Source: an uncultured Alphaproteobacteria bacterium (GTDB taxonomy: Bacteria; Pseudomonadota; Alphaproteobacteria; HIMB59; GCA-002718135). From it: 64,000 bases of DNA. The position numbers were made by a program, and so were the translations under genes. Position 1 is the first letter of the stretch. Each line of letters opens with the position of its first letter. This document shows, piece by piece, positions 55,858 to 64,000 of the stretch. Below the pieces are notes generated by a model. It was not told where the DNA came from, ran no database searches, and saw only the letters and a list, made by a program, of their open reading frames with translations. Where the stretch lies: NCBI GenBank assembly GCA_902618015.1, contig CACMYX010000003.1, forward strand, positions 1 through 64,000, read 5' to 3'.

Positions 55858-56193
55858 ATGGCAATTTTTTCTACACATTTACTAAACTCAATAGATGGTA
55901 CGCATGCAAGTGATGTAGAAATTATTATTTATAAAGTAAATAATAATAACAAAGCCGTATTTCTAGAAGATAAAACAGACAGTTCTGGAAGAATGCTTAA
56001 AGAATTTGAATTAACGAAAGAAGATTGTGAAAGTGATTATGAAATGATAATTAATTCTGGTAAATATTTTAGAAATACTAGTGAAATAATTAATTCAATC
56101 AGTGTTAAATTTAAAATGAAAGATCCTCTTAAAAAATATCACATACCTTTAATTGTTTCTCCAAATGGATACTCAATATGGTGGTCTAAATAA
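55858..56193 (+). CDS. Transthyretin-like protein (5-hydroxyisourate hydrolase family, altered C-terminus)
   Basis: A 111-residue transthyretin-fold protein. His7 (FSTHLLN) and His95 (YHIPLIVSPNGYS) correspond to active-site histidines of 5-hydroxyisourate hydrolase. The family-defining C-terminal Tyr-Arg-Gly-Ser is replaced by IWWSK. No uricase or OHCU decarboxylase is in the window. It lies 3 bp after the TPP enzyme and 1 bp before the DmdA-like gene. A changed substrate or a binding role seems more likely than urate degradation. Confidence 0.8.
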   Translation: MAIFSTHLLNSIDGTHASDVEIIIYKVNNNNKAVFLEDKTDSSGRMLKEFELTKEDCESDYEMIINSGKYFRNTSEIINSISVKFKMKDPLKKYHIPLIVSPNGYSIWWSK

Positions 56194-56194
56194 A

Positions 56195-57316
56195 ATGAGT
56201 AATTCAGGATTAAACATGTCTAGACGTATTAGGAGGACTCCCTATACCGAGAAAGTAATTGAGGCTGGTGTAAGTGGTTTTACTGTAGTTAATCATATGC
56301 TGCTTCCAAAATCATATAAAGCAACAGTAGAAGAAGATTATTGGCACTTATCTAAAAATACTCAAATTTGGGATGTTTCATGTCAACGTCAGGTTCAAAT
56401 AATAGGAGAAGATTCTGCAAAATTAATACAACTCATGTCTCCAAGATCAATAAAAGATATGCCTATTGGTAAATGTTACTATTATCCAATGATTGATGAA
56501 AATGCAGGGATGATAAATGATCCCGTACTTTTAAAATTAAGTGAAAATAAATATTGGCTATCAGTTGCCGATTCAGATGTTCTTCTTTGGGCAAAAGGTT
56601 TGGCTGTAGGAAGAAATTTTAAAGTTGATATTATAGAGCCAGATATTTACCCCCTAGCAATTCAAGGTCCAAAATCTGAAGAATTAATGTCATCAATATT
56701 TGGTGAAAAAATAAAAAAATTAAAATTCTTTCATTTTTCTTTTTTTGAATTTGAAGGAACAAAGCAAATAATTGCAAGATCAGGATATAGCAAACAAGAT
56801 GGTTTTGAAATTTATCTTAAAGGTTTTAGTTTAGGAAAAAAACTTTGGGAAACTATTTGGGAAGCAGGAAAAGATTTTAATATTTCACCTGGATGTCCAA
56901 ATTTAATTGATAGAATAGAAGGCGGTTTATTATCCTATGGTAATGAATTTACTTTAGAAAATAATCCAATTGAATGTGGATTTGATAATTATTGTAACAA
57001 TTTATCTCATGATTTCATTGGAAAAAATGCACTAAAAAAAATATTAAAAAATGGAATAGAAAAAAAAATAAAAGGAATTACTTTTGATGGGTCCCCGACT
57101 CCTCCCTGCACAATACCTTTTCCTGTATACTCAAAAAATAGATTTCAAATTGGTAATATCACCTCTGGTATTTATTCACCATTTTTAAAAACCAATATTG
57201 GACTATCAATGGTTGATAGAGATTATTGGAATGATGGGCAGGATGTTATTGTATTAACACCAGACAATATTGAGAGAAAAGGTAAAGTGTGCTCACTACC
57301 TTTTAATTATTCTTAA
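56195..57316 (+). CDS. dmdA: DMSP demethylase-like GcvT-family protein (DmdA)
   Basis: A 373-residue folate-dependent demethylase. It follows the SAR11 DmdA pattern closely from memory: SRRIRRTPYTEKVIEAGV at the start, YTVYNHMLLP-like FTVVNHMLLP, SVADSDVLLWAKGLA, IIARSGYSKQDGFEIYL, and GCPNLIDRIEGGLLSYGNEF. DmdA moves a methyl from dimethylsulfoniopropionate to tetrahydrofolate, giving methylmercaptopropionate. I chose the ATG at 56195, two bases after the transthyretin-like gene's stop; a longer frame to 56153 lies inside that gene. No dmdB or dmdC is seen. A related methylated substrate remains possible. Confidence 0.78.
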   Translation: MSNSGLNMSRRIRRTPYTEKVIEAGVSGFTVVNHMLLPKSYKATVEEDYWHLSKNTQIWDVSCQRQVQIIGEDSAKLIQLMSPRSIKDMPIGKCYYYPMIDENAGMINDPVLLKLSENKYWLSVADSDVLLWAKGLAVGRNFKVDIIEPDIYPLAIQGPKSEELMSSIFGEKIKKLKFFHFSFFEFEGTKQIIARSGYSKQDGFEIYLKGFSLGKKLWETIWEAGKDFNISPGCPNLIDRIEGGLLSYGNEFTLENNPIECGFDNYCNNLSHDFIGKNALKKILKNGIEKKIKGITFDGSPTPPCTIPFPVYSKNRFQIGNITSGIYSPFLKTNIGLSMVDRDYWNDGQDVIVLTPDNIERKGKVCSLPFNYS

Positions 57317-57317
57317 A

Positions 57318-57764
57318 ATGAGTCATTCAATCGAATTAAAGTGGGAATTAGGAGATCAGAAACTCGAATTTGGAAAATATTTAACTGATCACACAGTAAT
57401 GCTTAACGAAAATGTATCTATTGATGCAGGATCATCTCCAGATTATGGAGGAAGCGAAAGTAATATTAATCCAGAGCAAAAACTAGCTGCAGCTGTAAGT
57501 AGTTGTTTTATGATGACGTTTTTAGCTTTAGCTGCAAAAATGAAATGGCCAGTTATTAATTACAAAGATAAAGCAATTTCGTATTTAGGAAAAAATGCAG
57601 AAGGAAGAATGTTCGTCAACAAAATAGAGTTAAATCCAGCTATAGTATTTGAAGATAATTTTAATATTTCTGATCAAGAAATGAAAAAGATGAAAGAGAG
57701 ATCACATAAGTATTGTTTTATTGCTAATTCACTATCTAAAGATGTTGAAATTCAAATTAATTAA
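57318..57764 (+). CDS. OsmC/Ohr family protein
   Basis: A 148-residue OsmC-fold protein starting MSHSIELKWELGDQKLE at the ATG one base after the DmdA-like gene. Both peroxidatic cysteines are present: one in AAVSSCFMMTFLALAA and one in HKYCFIANSL. Family members reduce organic hydroperoxides, and some act on other thiol or acyl substrates. Placement in a catabolic operon is unusual and may reflect oxidants or reactive sulfur made by the flavoenzyme or the demethylation products. Confidence 0.85.
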   Translation: MSHSIELKWELGDQKLEFGKYLTDHTVMLNENVSIDAGSSPDYGGSESNINPEQKLAAAVSSCFMMTFLALAAKMKWPVINYKDKAISYLGKNAEGRMFVNKIELNPAIVFEDNFNISDQEMKKMKERSHKYCFIANSLSKDVEIQIN

Positions 57765-58556
57765 ATGAATTTTAATCTAATATTATCTGAAAAAAATAAT
57801 AACATTTCTAATATTATTCTTAATGATCAGAAAAACCAAAATACTTTAAGCGAAAACATGATCAATGAATTAACCTTAGCGCTAGATATTGCTGATAAAG
57901 ATAAAGAAGTAAAAGTAATTATTTTATCATCAAAAGGTAATATTTTTTGTGCAGGACATAATTTAAAAGATTTAAATTCACAAAGATTGCAAAATGACAG
58001 AGGTGAAAGCTATTTTAAAAAAATATTTCAAATGTGCACTCAACTTATGCTGAAAATTAATAAAAATAATAAACCAGTTATAGCTATGGTTGATGGTATC
58101 GCTACTGCAGCAGGCTGTCAGTTAATTTCTAGCTGTGATTTAGCTTACTCAAGTAGCAGAGCAAAATATGCAACTCCTGGTGTTAATATTGGATTATTTT
58201 GTTCTACACCAATGGTTCCATTATCAAGAACTGTAGGTAAAAAACAAGCTATGGAAATGCTTCTCACTGGAGATCTTATAGATGCAAATAAAGCATTAAG
58301 GATTGGTTTAATAAATGATGTCTTTGAAGAAGATAGTTTAAAAGAAAATGTATTTCAAATTGCTAAAAAAATATCATCTAAATCTTCTAATACTATTAAA
58401 ATTGGTAAAGAAGCTTTTTACAAACAAAAAGATATGAATTTAGAAGACGCATATACTTTTACTTCAAATATAATGACGCAAAATATGTTACACGATGATT
58501 CCAAAGAAGGTATTGAAGCTTTTTTAGAAAAAAGAGAGCCAAACTGGAAAGAATAA
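57765..58556 (+). CDS. Crotonase-fold protein, ECHDC3-like, lacking usual catalytic glutamates
   Basis: A 263-residue enoyl-CoA hydratase/isomerase-family protein abutting osmC. The CoA-binding loop FCAGHNLKDL (oxyanion region) is intact, but the canonical catalytic Glu is Gln119 (AAGCQLISSCD). The second Glu position falls in GVNIGLFCSTPMV, with none present. The pattern matches the ECHDC3 subfamily, ending EGIEAFLEKREPNW, whose reaction is unknown. A DmdD-type hydratase role beside dmdA is tempting but the missing Glu argues against it. Confidence 0.83.
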   Translation: MNFNLILSEKNNNISNIILNDQKNQNTLSENMINELTLALDIADKDKEVKVIILSSKGNIFCAGHNLKDLNSQRLQNDRGESYFKKIFQMCTQLMLKINKNNKPVIAMVDGIATAAGCQLISSCDLAYSSSRAKYATPGVNIGLFCSTPMVPLSRTVGKKQAMEMLLTGDLIDANKALRIGLINDVFEEDSLKENVFQIAKKISSKSSNTIKIGKEAFYKQKDMNLEDAYTFTSNIMTQNMLHDDSKEGIEAFLEKREPNWKE

Positions 58557-58563
58557 TTACTTC

Positions 58564-60036
58564 TTAAAATGGGTCAGGTTGAGATGGATTGGTAGCTAAC
58601 CATGTAGATTTAGTCTGCATGTAACTTTGCATTCCCTCCCATCCATTTTCACGACCGTATCCTGATTGCTTGAAACCTCCAACTGGAGATTGAGTAGAAG
58701 CATTAAAATAATTATTTATATAAACAGTTCCAGCCTCTATCTTATCTGCTAAACGTATAGCTTTATTAGTATCCTTAGTCCAAATACCTGCTGCAAGTCC
58801 ATAAATAGTATCGTTTGCAATTTTAATTACTTCATCTTCATTATCCCAAGATTGTATTGAGGCGACAGGTCCAAATACTTCATTTTGAGCCAAATCATCT
58901 TCATTTGGAACATTATCAAAAATAGTTGGTCCAATATAGTACCCTTCAGATTTTTGTTCTTTTCTTCCATCAATTAATAATTTTAAACCTCTTTTTTCAG
59001 CCGCTTCTATCTTAGATAAAATTAAATCATATTGCTCTTTATTTGCTATAGGTCCTATTTGTGTTGCTGCATCATTTGGGTGACCAACTTTAGCTTTTTT
59101 AACAACTTCTAATAAATTTTGAGTAAATTTATCTTTTATATCTTTATGCACTAATATTCTTGATCCTGAAATACAGCTATGACCTGAAACTGGAAAGATT
59201 CCTGAAACAACTCCATTAACTGATAAAGTTAAATCAGCATCTTTAAATATAATTTGTGGTGATTTTCCTCCTAGCTCCATAATAATAGGTTTAACGTTTT
59301 TGGATGCACTTAAACTAGCTGCACTCCCCCCTTTTGTTCCGCCTGTAAAACTTATCATTCTAACATCTTGGTGTTCAATAAGAGGTGCACCAGTGGTAGG
59401 ACCAAAACCAGTAATAACATTAATTAAACCTTCAGGAAGATCCGCTTCTTCTAAAATTTTCATTAACTCTAATGTAGAGCACGATGCTCTTTCTGAAGGT
59501 TTAATTACAACAGTATTGCCTGCTGCTATTGCTGGTGCCAATTTCCAGATTAATGTTCCAATTGGTGAATTCCAAGGTAGAATGAGGGCAACAACTCCAA
59601 ATGGTTCCCATTTTAAATAATTATGCATATTTGGAACCTCTGAAGGTATCAGTCTACCTTCATACTTGTCGCACATACCTGCATAATAATAAAAACTCTC
59701 AGTCTGCCAGCTAGTTAAAGAAGGAGTGATATTTTTTGGAAGTTTGCCGTTGTCTTTGGTTTCTATTTTTCCAATGCGTTCTGCGTTTTTAGCAATAATA
59801 TCTCCAATTCTAGTTAATGTTCTCCCTCTTTCTGCTGGATGCATTTTACCATAAGGGCCATCATAATAAGCACGTTTAGCAGATGATACTGCAAGATTAA
59901 TATCTTTTTTATTACAGTCAGGGACCTTTGCCCATACTTTACCTATAGATGGATCCTCACTTTCAAAATATTTTTCAGAAGAAGGGTCATGCCATTTATT
60001 TCCTGCATAAAATTTGTAGGTTTGAATTTCAGACAT
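58564..60036 (-). CDS. NAD(P)-dependent aldehyde dehydrogenase
   Basis: A 490-residue ALDH. The catalytic Cys near residue 287 is in SGHSCISGSRI and the general-base Glu in IIMELGGKSPQII. The coenzyme site shows ISFTGGTKGG. The closing PVGGFKQSGYGRENGWEG is typical. It is 49 bp downstream of a GMC alcohol dehydrogenase gene, so alcohol to aldehyde to acid is likely. It could act as betaine aldehyde dehydrogenase, but this is not shown. Confidence 0.9.
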   Translation of the reverse strand: MSEIQTYKFYAGNKWHDPSSEKYFESEDPSIGKVWAKVPDCNKKDINLAVSSAKRAYYDGPYGKMHPAERGRTLTRIGDIIAKNAERIGKIETKDNGKLPKNITPSLTSWQTESFYYYAGMCDKYEGRLIPSEVPNMHNYLKWEPFGVVALILPWNSPIGTLIWKLAPAIAAGNTVVIKPSERASCSTLELMKILEEADLPEGLINVITGFGPTTGAPLIEHQDVRMISFTGGTKGGSAASLSASKNVKPIIMELGGKSPQIIFKDADLTLSVNGVVSGIFPVSGHSCISGSRILVHKDIKDKFTQNLLEVVKKAKVGHPNDAATQIGPIANKEQYDLILSKIEAAEKRGLKLLIDGRKEQKSEGYYIGPTIFDNVPNEDDLAQNEVFGPVASIQSWDNEDEVIKIANDTIYGLAAGIWTKDTNKAIRLADKIEAGTVYINNYFNASTQSPVGGFKQSGYGRENGWEGMQSYMQTKSTWLATNPSQPDPF

Positions 60037-60085
60037 AATTTATTTAAACTTAAATATTTTCATTGGTCAACTTATTTGTGATTAA

Positions 60086-61723
60086 TTAATTTTTTAATAT
60101 CATATCTGATGCTTTTTCTGCTAACATAATTACAGATGCATTTATATTGCCACTTATCATATCTGGAAAAGAAGATGCATCTACTACTCTAAGATTGTCT
60201 ATTCCTCTAACTTTAAGCTGATTATCAAGTACAGCCATTTTGTTATTACTGGAACCCATTGCACAAGTAGATGCAGGATGATGCCCTGTTTGTACATGAT
60301 TTCGAACTGACTCTTTTAAATCCTGATCACTTTTTATTTTTTTTCCTGGAAGTATTTCCTCCGAAACAATTTTAGCTAAACTGGGTTTTGATAATACTTC
60401 TCTTGTATGCTTCATCCCTTCTATCATATCTTCCATATCCGATGGATCGATGAACCAATTTGGATTTATATTAAGTTCATCATTAGGATTTGAGCTTTTA
60501 AGTTTTACACTTCCTGTGCTCTTTGGTCTTAATAAATTAATTTGAAAGTGTAATCCTGGAAAAGCTTTTTTACCTCTAGAAAAAAATAATGAACCAAAAT
60601 TTAATAAATTGTCTAAACTCATAGACCAGTTATCTTTTTCTTCTTTAAAACACATAGGTGTCATGAACACTTGTATTTCAGGCATTTCTTTTTCTCTTAT
60701 TGCATGAAATAAATTTGTTGACCAAAAAGGAGCAGCAGCTAATCCTTGTTTAAATAAAATATATTTTAATCCTACAATAATAGCTCTATCGATCCTTTGA
60801 TATTTAGAGAAACTTAAATTGTTGTTTTGAAAAGCCCAATTCATTGGCATAACAGGATGATCGTGAAGGTTTTCACCTACTCCAGGTAAGTTAATTAATA
60901 ATTCTATATTTTTTTCTTTTAAATGTTCTTCTGGGCCAATTCCTGACAACATTAGACATTTGGGACTACCGAATGCTCCTAAAGATAATATTACCTCTGA
61001 TGATGCATAAACTTCACCGTTTGATAAAAGTAATCCTTTAGCTTTATTTTTCTCAATTAAAATTTTTATTACAGATGTATTTTTATAAATTGTTAAGTTG
61101 CTAGGTTTAAATTTCAAATAAGCTTCTGCAGATGATTGTCTTTTTCCCTTCCATACTTTAACATCATATCGGCCTACTCCATTTAGATTGCCATTGTAAA
61201 AATCATTATTAATTTCTGCCCCAGCTTCAACACATGCATCAATAAATGCTTTATCGATAGAATTGTAATTACCAGCTGGTGTAAGTTTTAAAGGACCTGA
61301 ATGTGAGTGATATTTATTTTTTTCTCTATGAAAAGCTGAGGCAGATCTTTTGAAATATGGTAATACATCATTATATGACCAACCCTGTAAGCCCTTTTGT
61401 CTCCACCGATTAAAATCACCTGGAGCGCCTCTCATGTAAATCATACCGTTTAAAAGAGAAGATCCTCCTAGCCCTTTACCTCTAGGGTATAAAATTTTTC
61501 TATTATTTAAAGAAGGCTGAGGTACTGACTCAAAACCCCAATCAAATTTAGGGTTTCCGAAAATGTATCCGTTACCACCGGGCATTTGAGTGAATAAACT
61601 TTTTCCTGACCCCCCTGCTTCTATTAGTAATACCTTTATATCTTTATTTTCAGATAATCTTGAGGCTAATGTACAGCCAGCAGATCCTCCTCCTGCTATT
61701 ATATAGTCAAATGTTTTTTTCAT
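60086..61723 (-). CDS. GMC-family FAD alcohol dehydrogenase (choline dehydrogenase-related)
   Basis: 545 residues. FAD site: DYIIAGGGSAGCTLASRLSE at the N-terminus. Signatures are RGKGLGGSSLLNGMIYMRG and GAFGSPKCLMLSGIG. The catalytic pair is His482 (TGHHPASTCAMG) and Asn528 (NINASVIM). It is less BetA-like than the paralogue at 42624-44225 and nearer general GMC alcohol dehydrogenases. It forms a two-gene unit with the ALDH and is divergent (60 bp) from the MaoC-like gene. Confidence 0.88.
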   Translation of the reverse strand: MKKTFDYIIAGGGSAGCTLASRLSENKDIKVLLIEAGGSGKSLFTQMPGGNGYIFGNPKFDWGFESVPQPSLNNRKILYPRGKGLGGSSLLNGMIYMRGAPGDFNRWRQKGLQGWSYNDVLPYFKRSASAFHREKNKYHSHSGPLKLTPAGNYNSIDKAFIDACVEAGAEINNDFYNGNLNGVGRYDVKVWKGKRQSSAEAYLKFKPSNLTIYKNTSVIKILIEKNKAKGLLLSNGEVYASSEVILSLGAFGSPKCLMLSGIGPEEHLKEKNIELLINLPGVGENLHDHPVMPMNWAFQNNNLSFSKYQRIDRAIIVGLKYILFKQGLAAAPFWSTNLFHAIREKEMPEIQVFMTPMCFKEEKDNWSMSLDNLLNFGSLFFSRGKKAFPGLHFQINLLRPKSTGSVKLKSSNPNDELNINPNWFIDPSDMEDMIEGMKHTREVLSKPSLAKIVSEEILPGKKIKSDQDLKESVRNHVQTGHHPASTCAMGSSNNKMAVLDNQLKVRGIDNLRVVDASSFPDMISGNINASVIMLAEKASDMILKN

Positions 61724-61783
61724 TTTTTTAAAATATAAATTATACTAATTATTAATTTATAAGTAAATTCGAGTAAATTAAAT

Positions 61784-62602
61784 ATGAATAATTACAAAGA
61801 TTGGATTGGAAAGAAAATTTCAAGAAGCGATATTATTACTCCTCGATTAGTTGATCATTTAAAAAAAACAATTGATCAAAACTGTTTAAGTGATCAAACT
61901 GTGCCTGAGGGAATTTTCTTATGTTTATGCTCAGATGTAGCTTCAATAAATGATCTAGACAAAGATGGAAATGCAAAATTAGGAATTTTCTTACCCGAGT
62001 TACCTTATAAAATTAGAATGTGGGCTGGTGGTAAAATAAAAATATTTGATGAATTTGAAATTGGATCTGAAATTAAAAAAAATTCAACCATTTCAAGTAT
62101 TGAATTTAAAGAAGGTAGATCAGGAAATCTATGTTTTGTTAATATTAATCATGAATATTTAAATAAAAATAAATTAATAATATCAGAAGATCAAACTGCT
62201 GTTTATAGAGAAAAAATAAATAAAAACTCCATTACTCCTAAAATAAAAGACGAATTAAAATTAATTGATAAAGTAGAAATTTTTAGTTCATCAACTTTGC
62301 TGTTTAGATATTCTGCTTTAACTTTTAATGGACATAAGATTCATTATGATAATGATTATTCAAAAAATTATGAGGGTCATATGGGATTATTAGTACATGC
62401 ACCTCTTCAAGCAACTTATCTTTTAAATCTTGCTAGAAAAAACAAGATTGAGTACAATTATTTTGAATATAAAGCTACAGCGCCTCTTGTATATAACAAT
62501 AATTTCTTTGTAGAAATTGGTGAAAATCGAGATGATGAAATTATTGGAAGAATTCTTAATGAAAAACAAGAAACTACAATGATTGCAAAATATAAAAAAT
62601 GA
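61784..62602 (+). CDS. MaoC-like acyl-CoA (de)hydratase, mesaconyl-C4-CoA hydratase/HTD2 type
   Basis: A 272-residue double-hotdog protein. The C-terminal half carries the family signature FRYSALTFNGHKIHYDNDYS followed by EGHMGLLVHAPLQATYLLNL, with Asp and His at the hydratase active site. The N-terminal half is FAS1-like. Relatives hydrate mesaconyl-C4-CoA or itaconyl-CoA to citramalyl-CoA. It overlaps the PrpD-family gene by 4 bp. A lyase or CoA transferase would be expected nearby but is not in the window. Confidence 0.82.
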   Translation: MNNYKDWIGKKISRSDIITPRLVDHLKKTIDQNCLSDQTVPEGIFLCLCSDVASINDLDKDGNAKLGIFLPELPYKIRMWAGGKIKIFDEFEIGSEIKKNSTISSIEFKEGRSGNLCFVNINHEYLNKNKLIISEDQTAVYREKINKNSITPKIKDELKLIDKVEIFSSSTLLFRYSALTFNGHKIHYDNDYSKNYEGHMGLLVHAPLQATYLLNLARKNKIEYNYFEYKATAPLVYNNNFFVEIGENRDDEIIGRILNEKQETTMIAKYKK

Positions 62603-63924
62603 GTTTTCATAAAAAATTTTGTAATTGGGCATCACAAAAAAAAATTAATATCAATAAGGTAACTTATAAAAGAGCAGAAAATGCATTAATAGATACCCTA
62701 GCTTGTATATTATCAGGTGTTAAAGAAAAACAATCAAAGGTTGCTTTAAAATACTGTTTAGAAAATAATAATTCAAAAAACATTAAGATATTTGGAGGAG
62801 GAAAAAAATTATCTATTTCTGAAGCATGTTTTTTACATGGAGTAAGATCAGCGTCAATAGACTTTGATGATTACGAATACGTTGCAGGATCTCATCCTAG
62901 TGCGCCAATTTTTTCAGCTCTAATATCTATTGCTCAAATGAAAAACATCTCAATTGAGGAAACATATCAGGGATGGGTAGTAGGATATGAATTAATAATA
63001 AAATTAGGACAAGCACTTAGCTATGATCATTATTATAAAGGATGGCATTCAGCAAATACAATAGGCGTGGTTGGAACTGCTGCAGCAGTATCTAAAGTGT
63101 TAAAATTAAATGCAGATCAAATGGCAAATGCAATTTCTATTGCAACAAGTTTTTCATCTGGTTTAAAACAACAATTCGGAAAAGATACAAAAGCTTTTCA
63201 TATAGGGTTTGCCGCACAAGCAGGGGTACAATCAGCCTTACTTGCAAAAAATGGAGGGACAGCTAATCAAGATATTTGGAATATTGAGAGAGGATTTATT
63301 GAATTGTATGGTAGTAAATTTTCTAAAAAATTAAATAATAATTTTAAAAGATCAGATTTAGGAAATGCAATAATTAAATTTCCAAATTTCATTAAGTTTT
63401 GGCCAGTTTGTAGTTATTCACAAAGGGTTATACAAGGAGGATTAATTTTAAATAAAAAAATTTTTATAAAAAAAAATATTAAATCTATCACAATTGAGTT
63501 TCCAGAACCTTGGTTCAGAGTATCAAAATTTCATATACCTAAAAATTCTACTGAAGCTAGATTTTCATTGAGTTATTGTTTAGCAACCGCTCTCATTAAT
63601 GGTAAATTTGATTTAAATAGTTTAAATATTTCTAAAAATAAAAAAAGTTTAAAATTGACTAGAAAGATTAAACTAATCACTTACATAGTTCCAAATAATT
63701 TTGAAGACTATGATCCTAAGTATCCTGATATAATTAAAGTTATAATGAATGATGGAAATATATTGATTGAAAAAATATCACATATTAAAGGAGGAAAAAA
63801 TAACCCTTTAAAAGACGAAGATATTGATAATAAATTTTTAATGTGTGGAGGTAAAAGAAATATTTTAAATAAAATTAGAAACCAAAAATATAAGAAGAAA
63901 AATTTAAAAGGAATAATTTTTTAA
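62599..63924 (+). CDS. MmgE/PrpD family dehydratase or decarboxylase
   Basis: A 441-residue MmgE/PrpD-fold protein. Family stretches: ALIDTLACILSGV, ASIDFDDYEYVAGSHPSAPI, GWHSANTIGVVGTAAAVSKV, and SSGLKQQFGKDTKAFHIGFA. The fold includes 2-methylcitrate dehydratase and cis-aconitate decarboxylase. The paired MaoC-like hydratase suggests a C5 dicarboxylate such as itaconate or mesaconate, but the reaction cannot be fixed. Translationally coupled (ATGA) to the upstream gene. Confidence 0.82.
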   Translation: MSFHKKFCNWASQKKININKVTYKRAENALIDTLACILSGVKEKQSKVALKYCLENNNSKNIKIFGGGKKLSISEACFLHGVRSASIDFDDYEYVAGSHPSAPIFSALISIAQMKNISIEETYQGWVVGYELIIKLGQALSYDHYYKGWHSANTIGVVGTAAAVSKVLKLNADQMANAISIATSFSSGLKQQFGKDTKAFHIGFAAQAGVQSALLAKNGGTANQDIWNIERGFIELYGSKFSKKLNNNFKRSDLGNAIIKFPNFIKFWPVCSYSQRVIQGGLILNKKIFIKKNIKSITIEFPEPWFRVSKFHIPKNSTEARFSLSYCLATALINGKFDLNSLNISKNKKSLKLTRKIKLITYIVPNNFEDYDPKYPDIIKVIMNDGNILIEKISHIKGGKNNPLKDEDIDNKFLMCGGKRNILNKIRNQKYKKKNLKGIIF

Positions 63925-63925
63925 T

Positions 63926-64000
63926 TTAGCTATTTTTTCTTTCTCTGTAAGCTATAAATATTCCAGTACTAATAATTATTGTTCCCCCTAAATAAATACT
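63926..64000 (-). CDS. EamA/DMT-family transporter, C-terminal fragment
   Basis: On the minus strand, the last 24 codons before a TAA at 63926-63928 read YLGGTIIISTGIFIAYRERK-Asn-Ser. This is the final membrane span and basic tail typical of EamA drug/metabolite exporters. The rest lies beyond the window. It converges on the PrpD-family gene with one base between stops. Confidence 0.65.
   Translation of the reverse strand, partial: SIYLGGTIIISTGIFIAYRERKNS

Noticed and set aside
56153..56194. A 14-residue longer start for the DmdA-like protein
   Set aside because: It lies wholly inside the transthyretin-like gene, and the ATG at 56195 gives the normal DmdA N-terminus.
57270..57317. A longer start for the OsmC protein inside the DmdA-like gene
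   Set aside because: The ATG at 57318 directly after the dmdA stop starts a normal OsmC N-terminus.
1..64000. CRISPR arrays, rRNA genes, transposases, phage genes or further tRNAs
   Set aside because: I read the intergenic gaps and found no spaced repeats, rRNA stretches, recombinase motifs or second tRNA cloverleaf. The only element-like signal is at 39-41 kb.

Overview
The window is strongly AT-rich, very densely coded bacterial DNA. Neighbouring genes commonly abut, overlap by 4 nt (ATGA) or converge with no gap, and no stretch of 300 bases lacks a gene. An alphaproteobacterial SOS box (GTTC-N7-GTTC) upstream of recA, a DksA with one of the four usual zinc cysteines, DUF3553, and a RamB/PccR-type regulator all point to Alphaproteobacteria. 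AT bias, gene packing and the diet (polyamines, carnitine/choline, DMSP-like methylated compounds) suggest a streamlined pelagic lineage of the SAR11, HIMB59/AEGEAN-169 or SAR116 kind. The exact lineage is inference.

Layout. 1-4232: RND efflux pump, with the adaptor cut by the window edge. 4259-26765: housekeeping block (LOG, icd, alaS, recA, dksA, moaA, nadK, tRNA-Leu(UAA), map, purB, bolA-grxD, rpsD, trmJ, cimA, gltX, nadE, DAHP synthase, glmU, a ParA-like ATPase, tsaC). 26766-35211: polyamine block. It has divergent puuB/puuA and a right-to-left operon aguA-aguB-potF-potG-potH-potI, which together turn agmatine into putrescine, import putrescine and gamma-glutamylate it. 35225-38126: carnitine block, with an HD-domain di-iron oxygenase candidate, betainyl-CoA thioesterase, dehydrocarnitine cleavage enzyme and carnitine dehydrogenase, predicted to yield glycine betaine.

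39135-40890 is a candidate small integrated element. A 31-bp near-repeat of the 3' end of a regulator gene flanks three orphan membrane or secreted proteins, with repeated short motifs near both ends. The regulator itself (40876-42315, ScfR family) faces an unlisted 59-codon gene (42424-42603), and the same 17-bp double operator sits against both start codons.

42624-50639 holds a BetA-like choline dehydrogenase, an SDR and a dipeptide-type ABC importer whose Tat-exported binding protein is transcribed divergently. 50704-58556 is a co-directional catabolic cluster: homocysteine methyltransferase, two GcvT-family proteins (one strongly DmdA-like), an FMN 2-hydroxyacid dehydrogenase, a TPP-dependent lyase/decarboxylase, a transthyretin-like protein, OsmC and an atypical crotonase. 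Seven of these eight genes are separated by 41 bp or less, and the last six by 0-3 bp. 58564-63924 adds an ALDH/GMC pair and a MaoC-like hydratase overlapping an MmgE/PrpD protein; a DMT exporter is cut by the right edge.

Taken together, carnitine and choline could both feed glycine betaine. Betaine would lose a methyl to homocysteine, and folate-dependent GcvT-family enzymes would collect further C1 units. The least explained parts are the 52947-58556 operon, the HD oxygenase beside the carnitine genes, and the small element at 39-41 kb.
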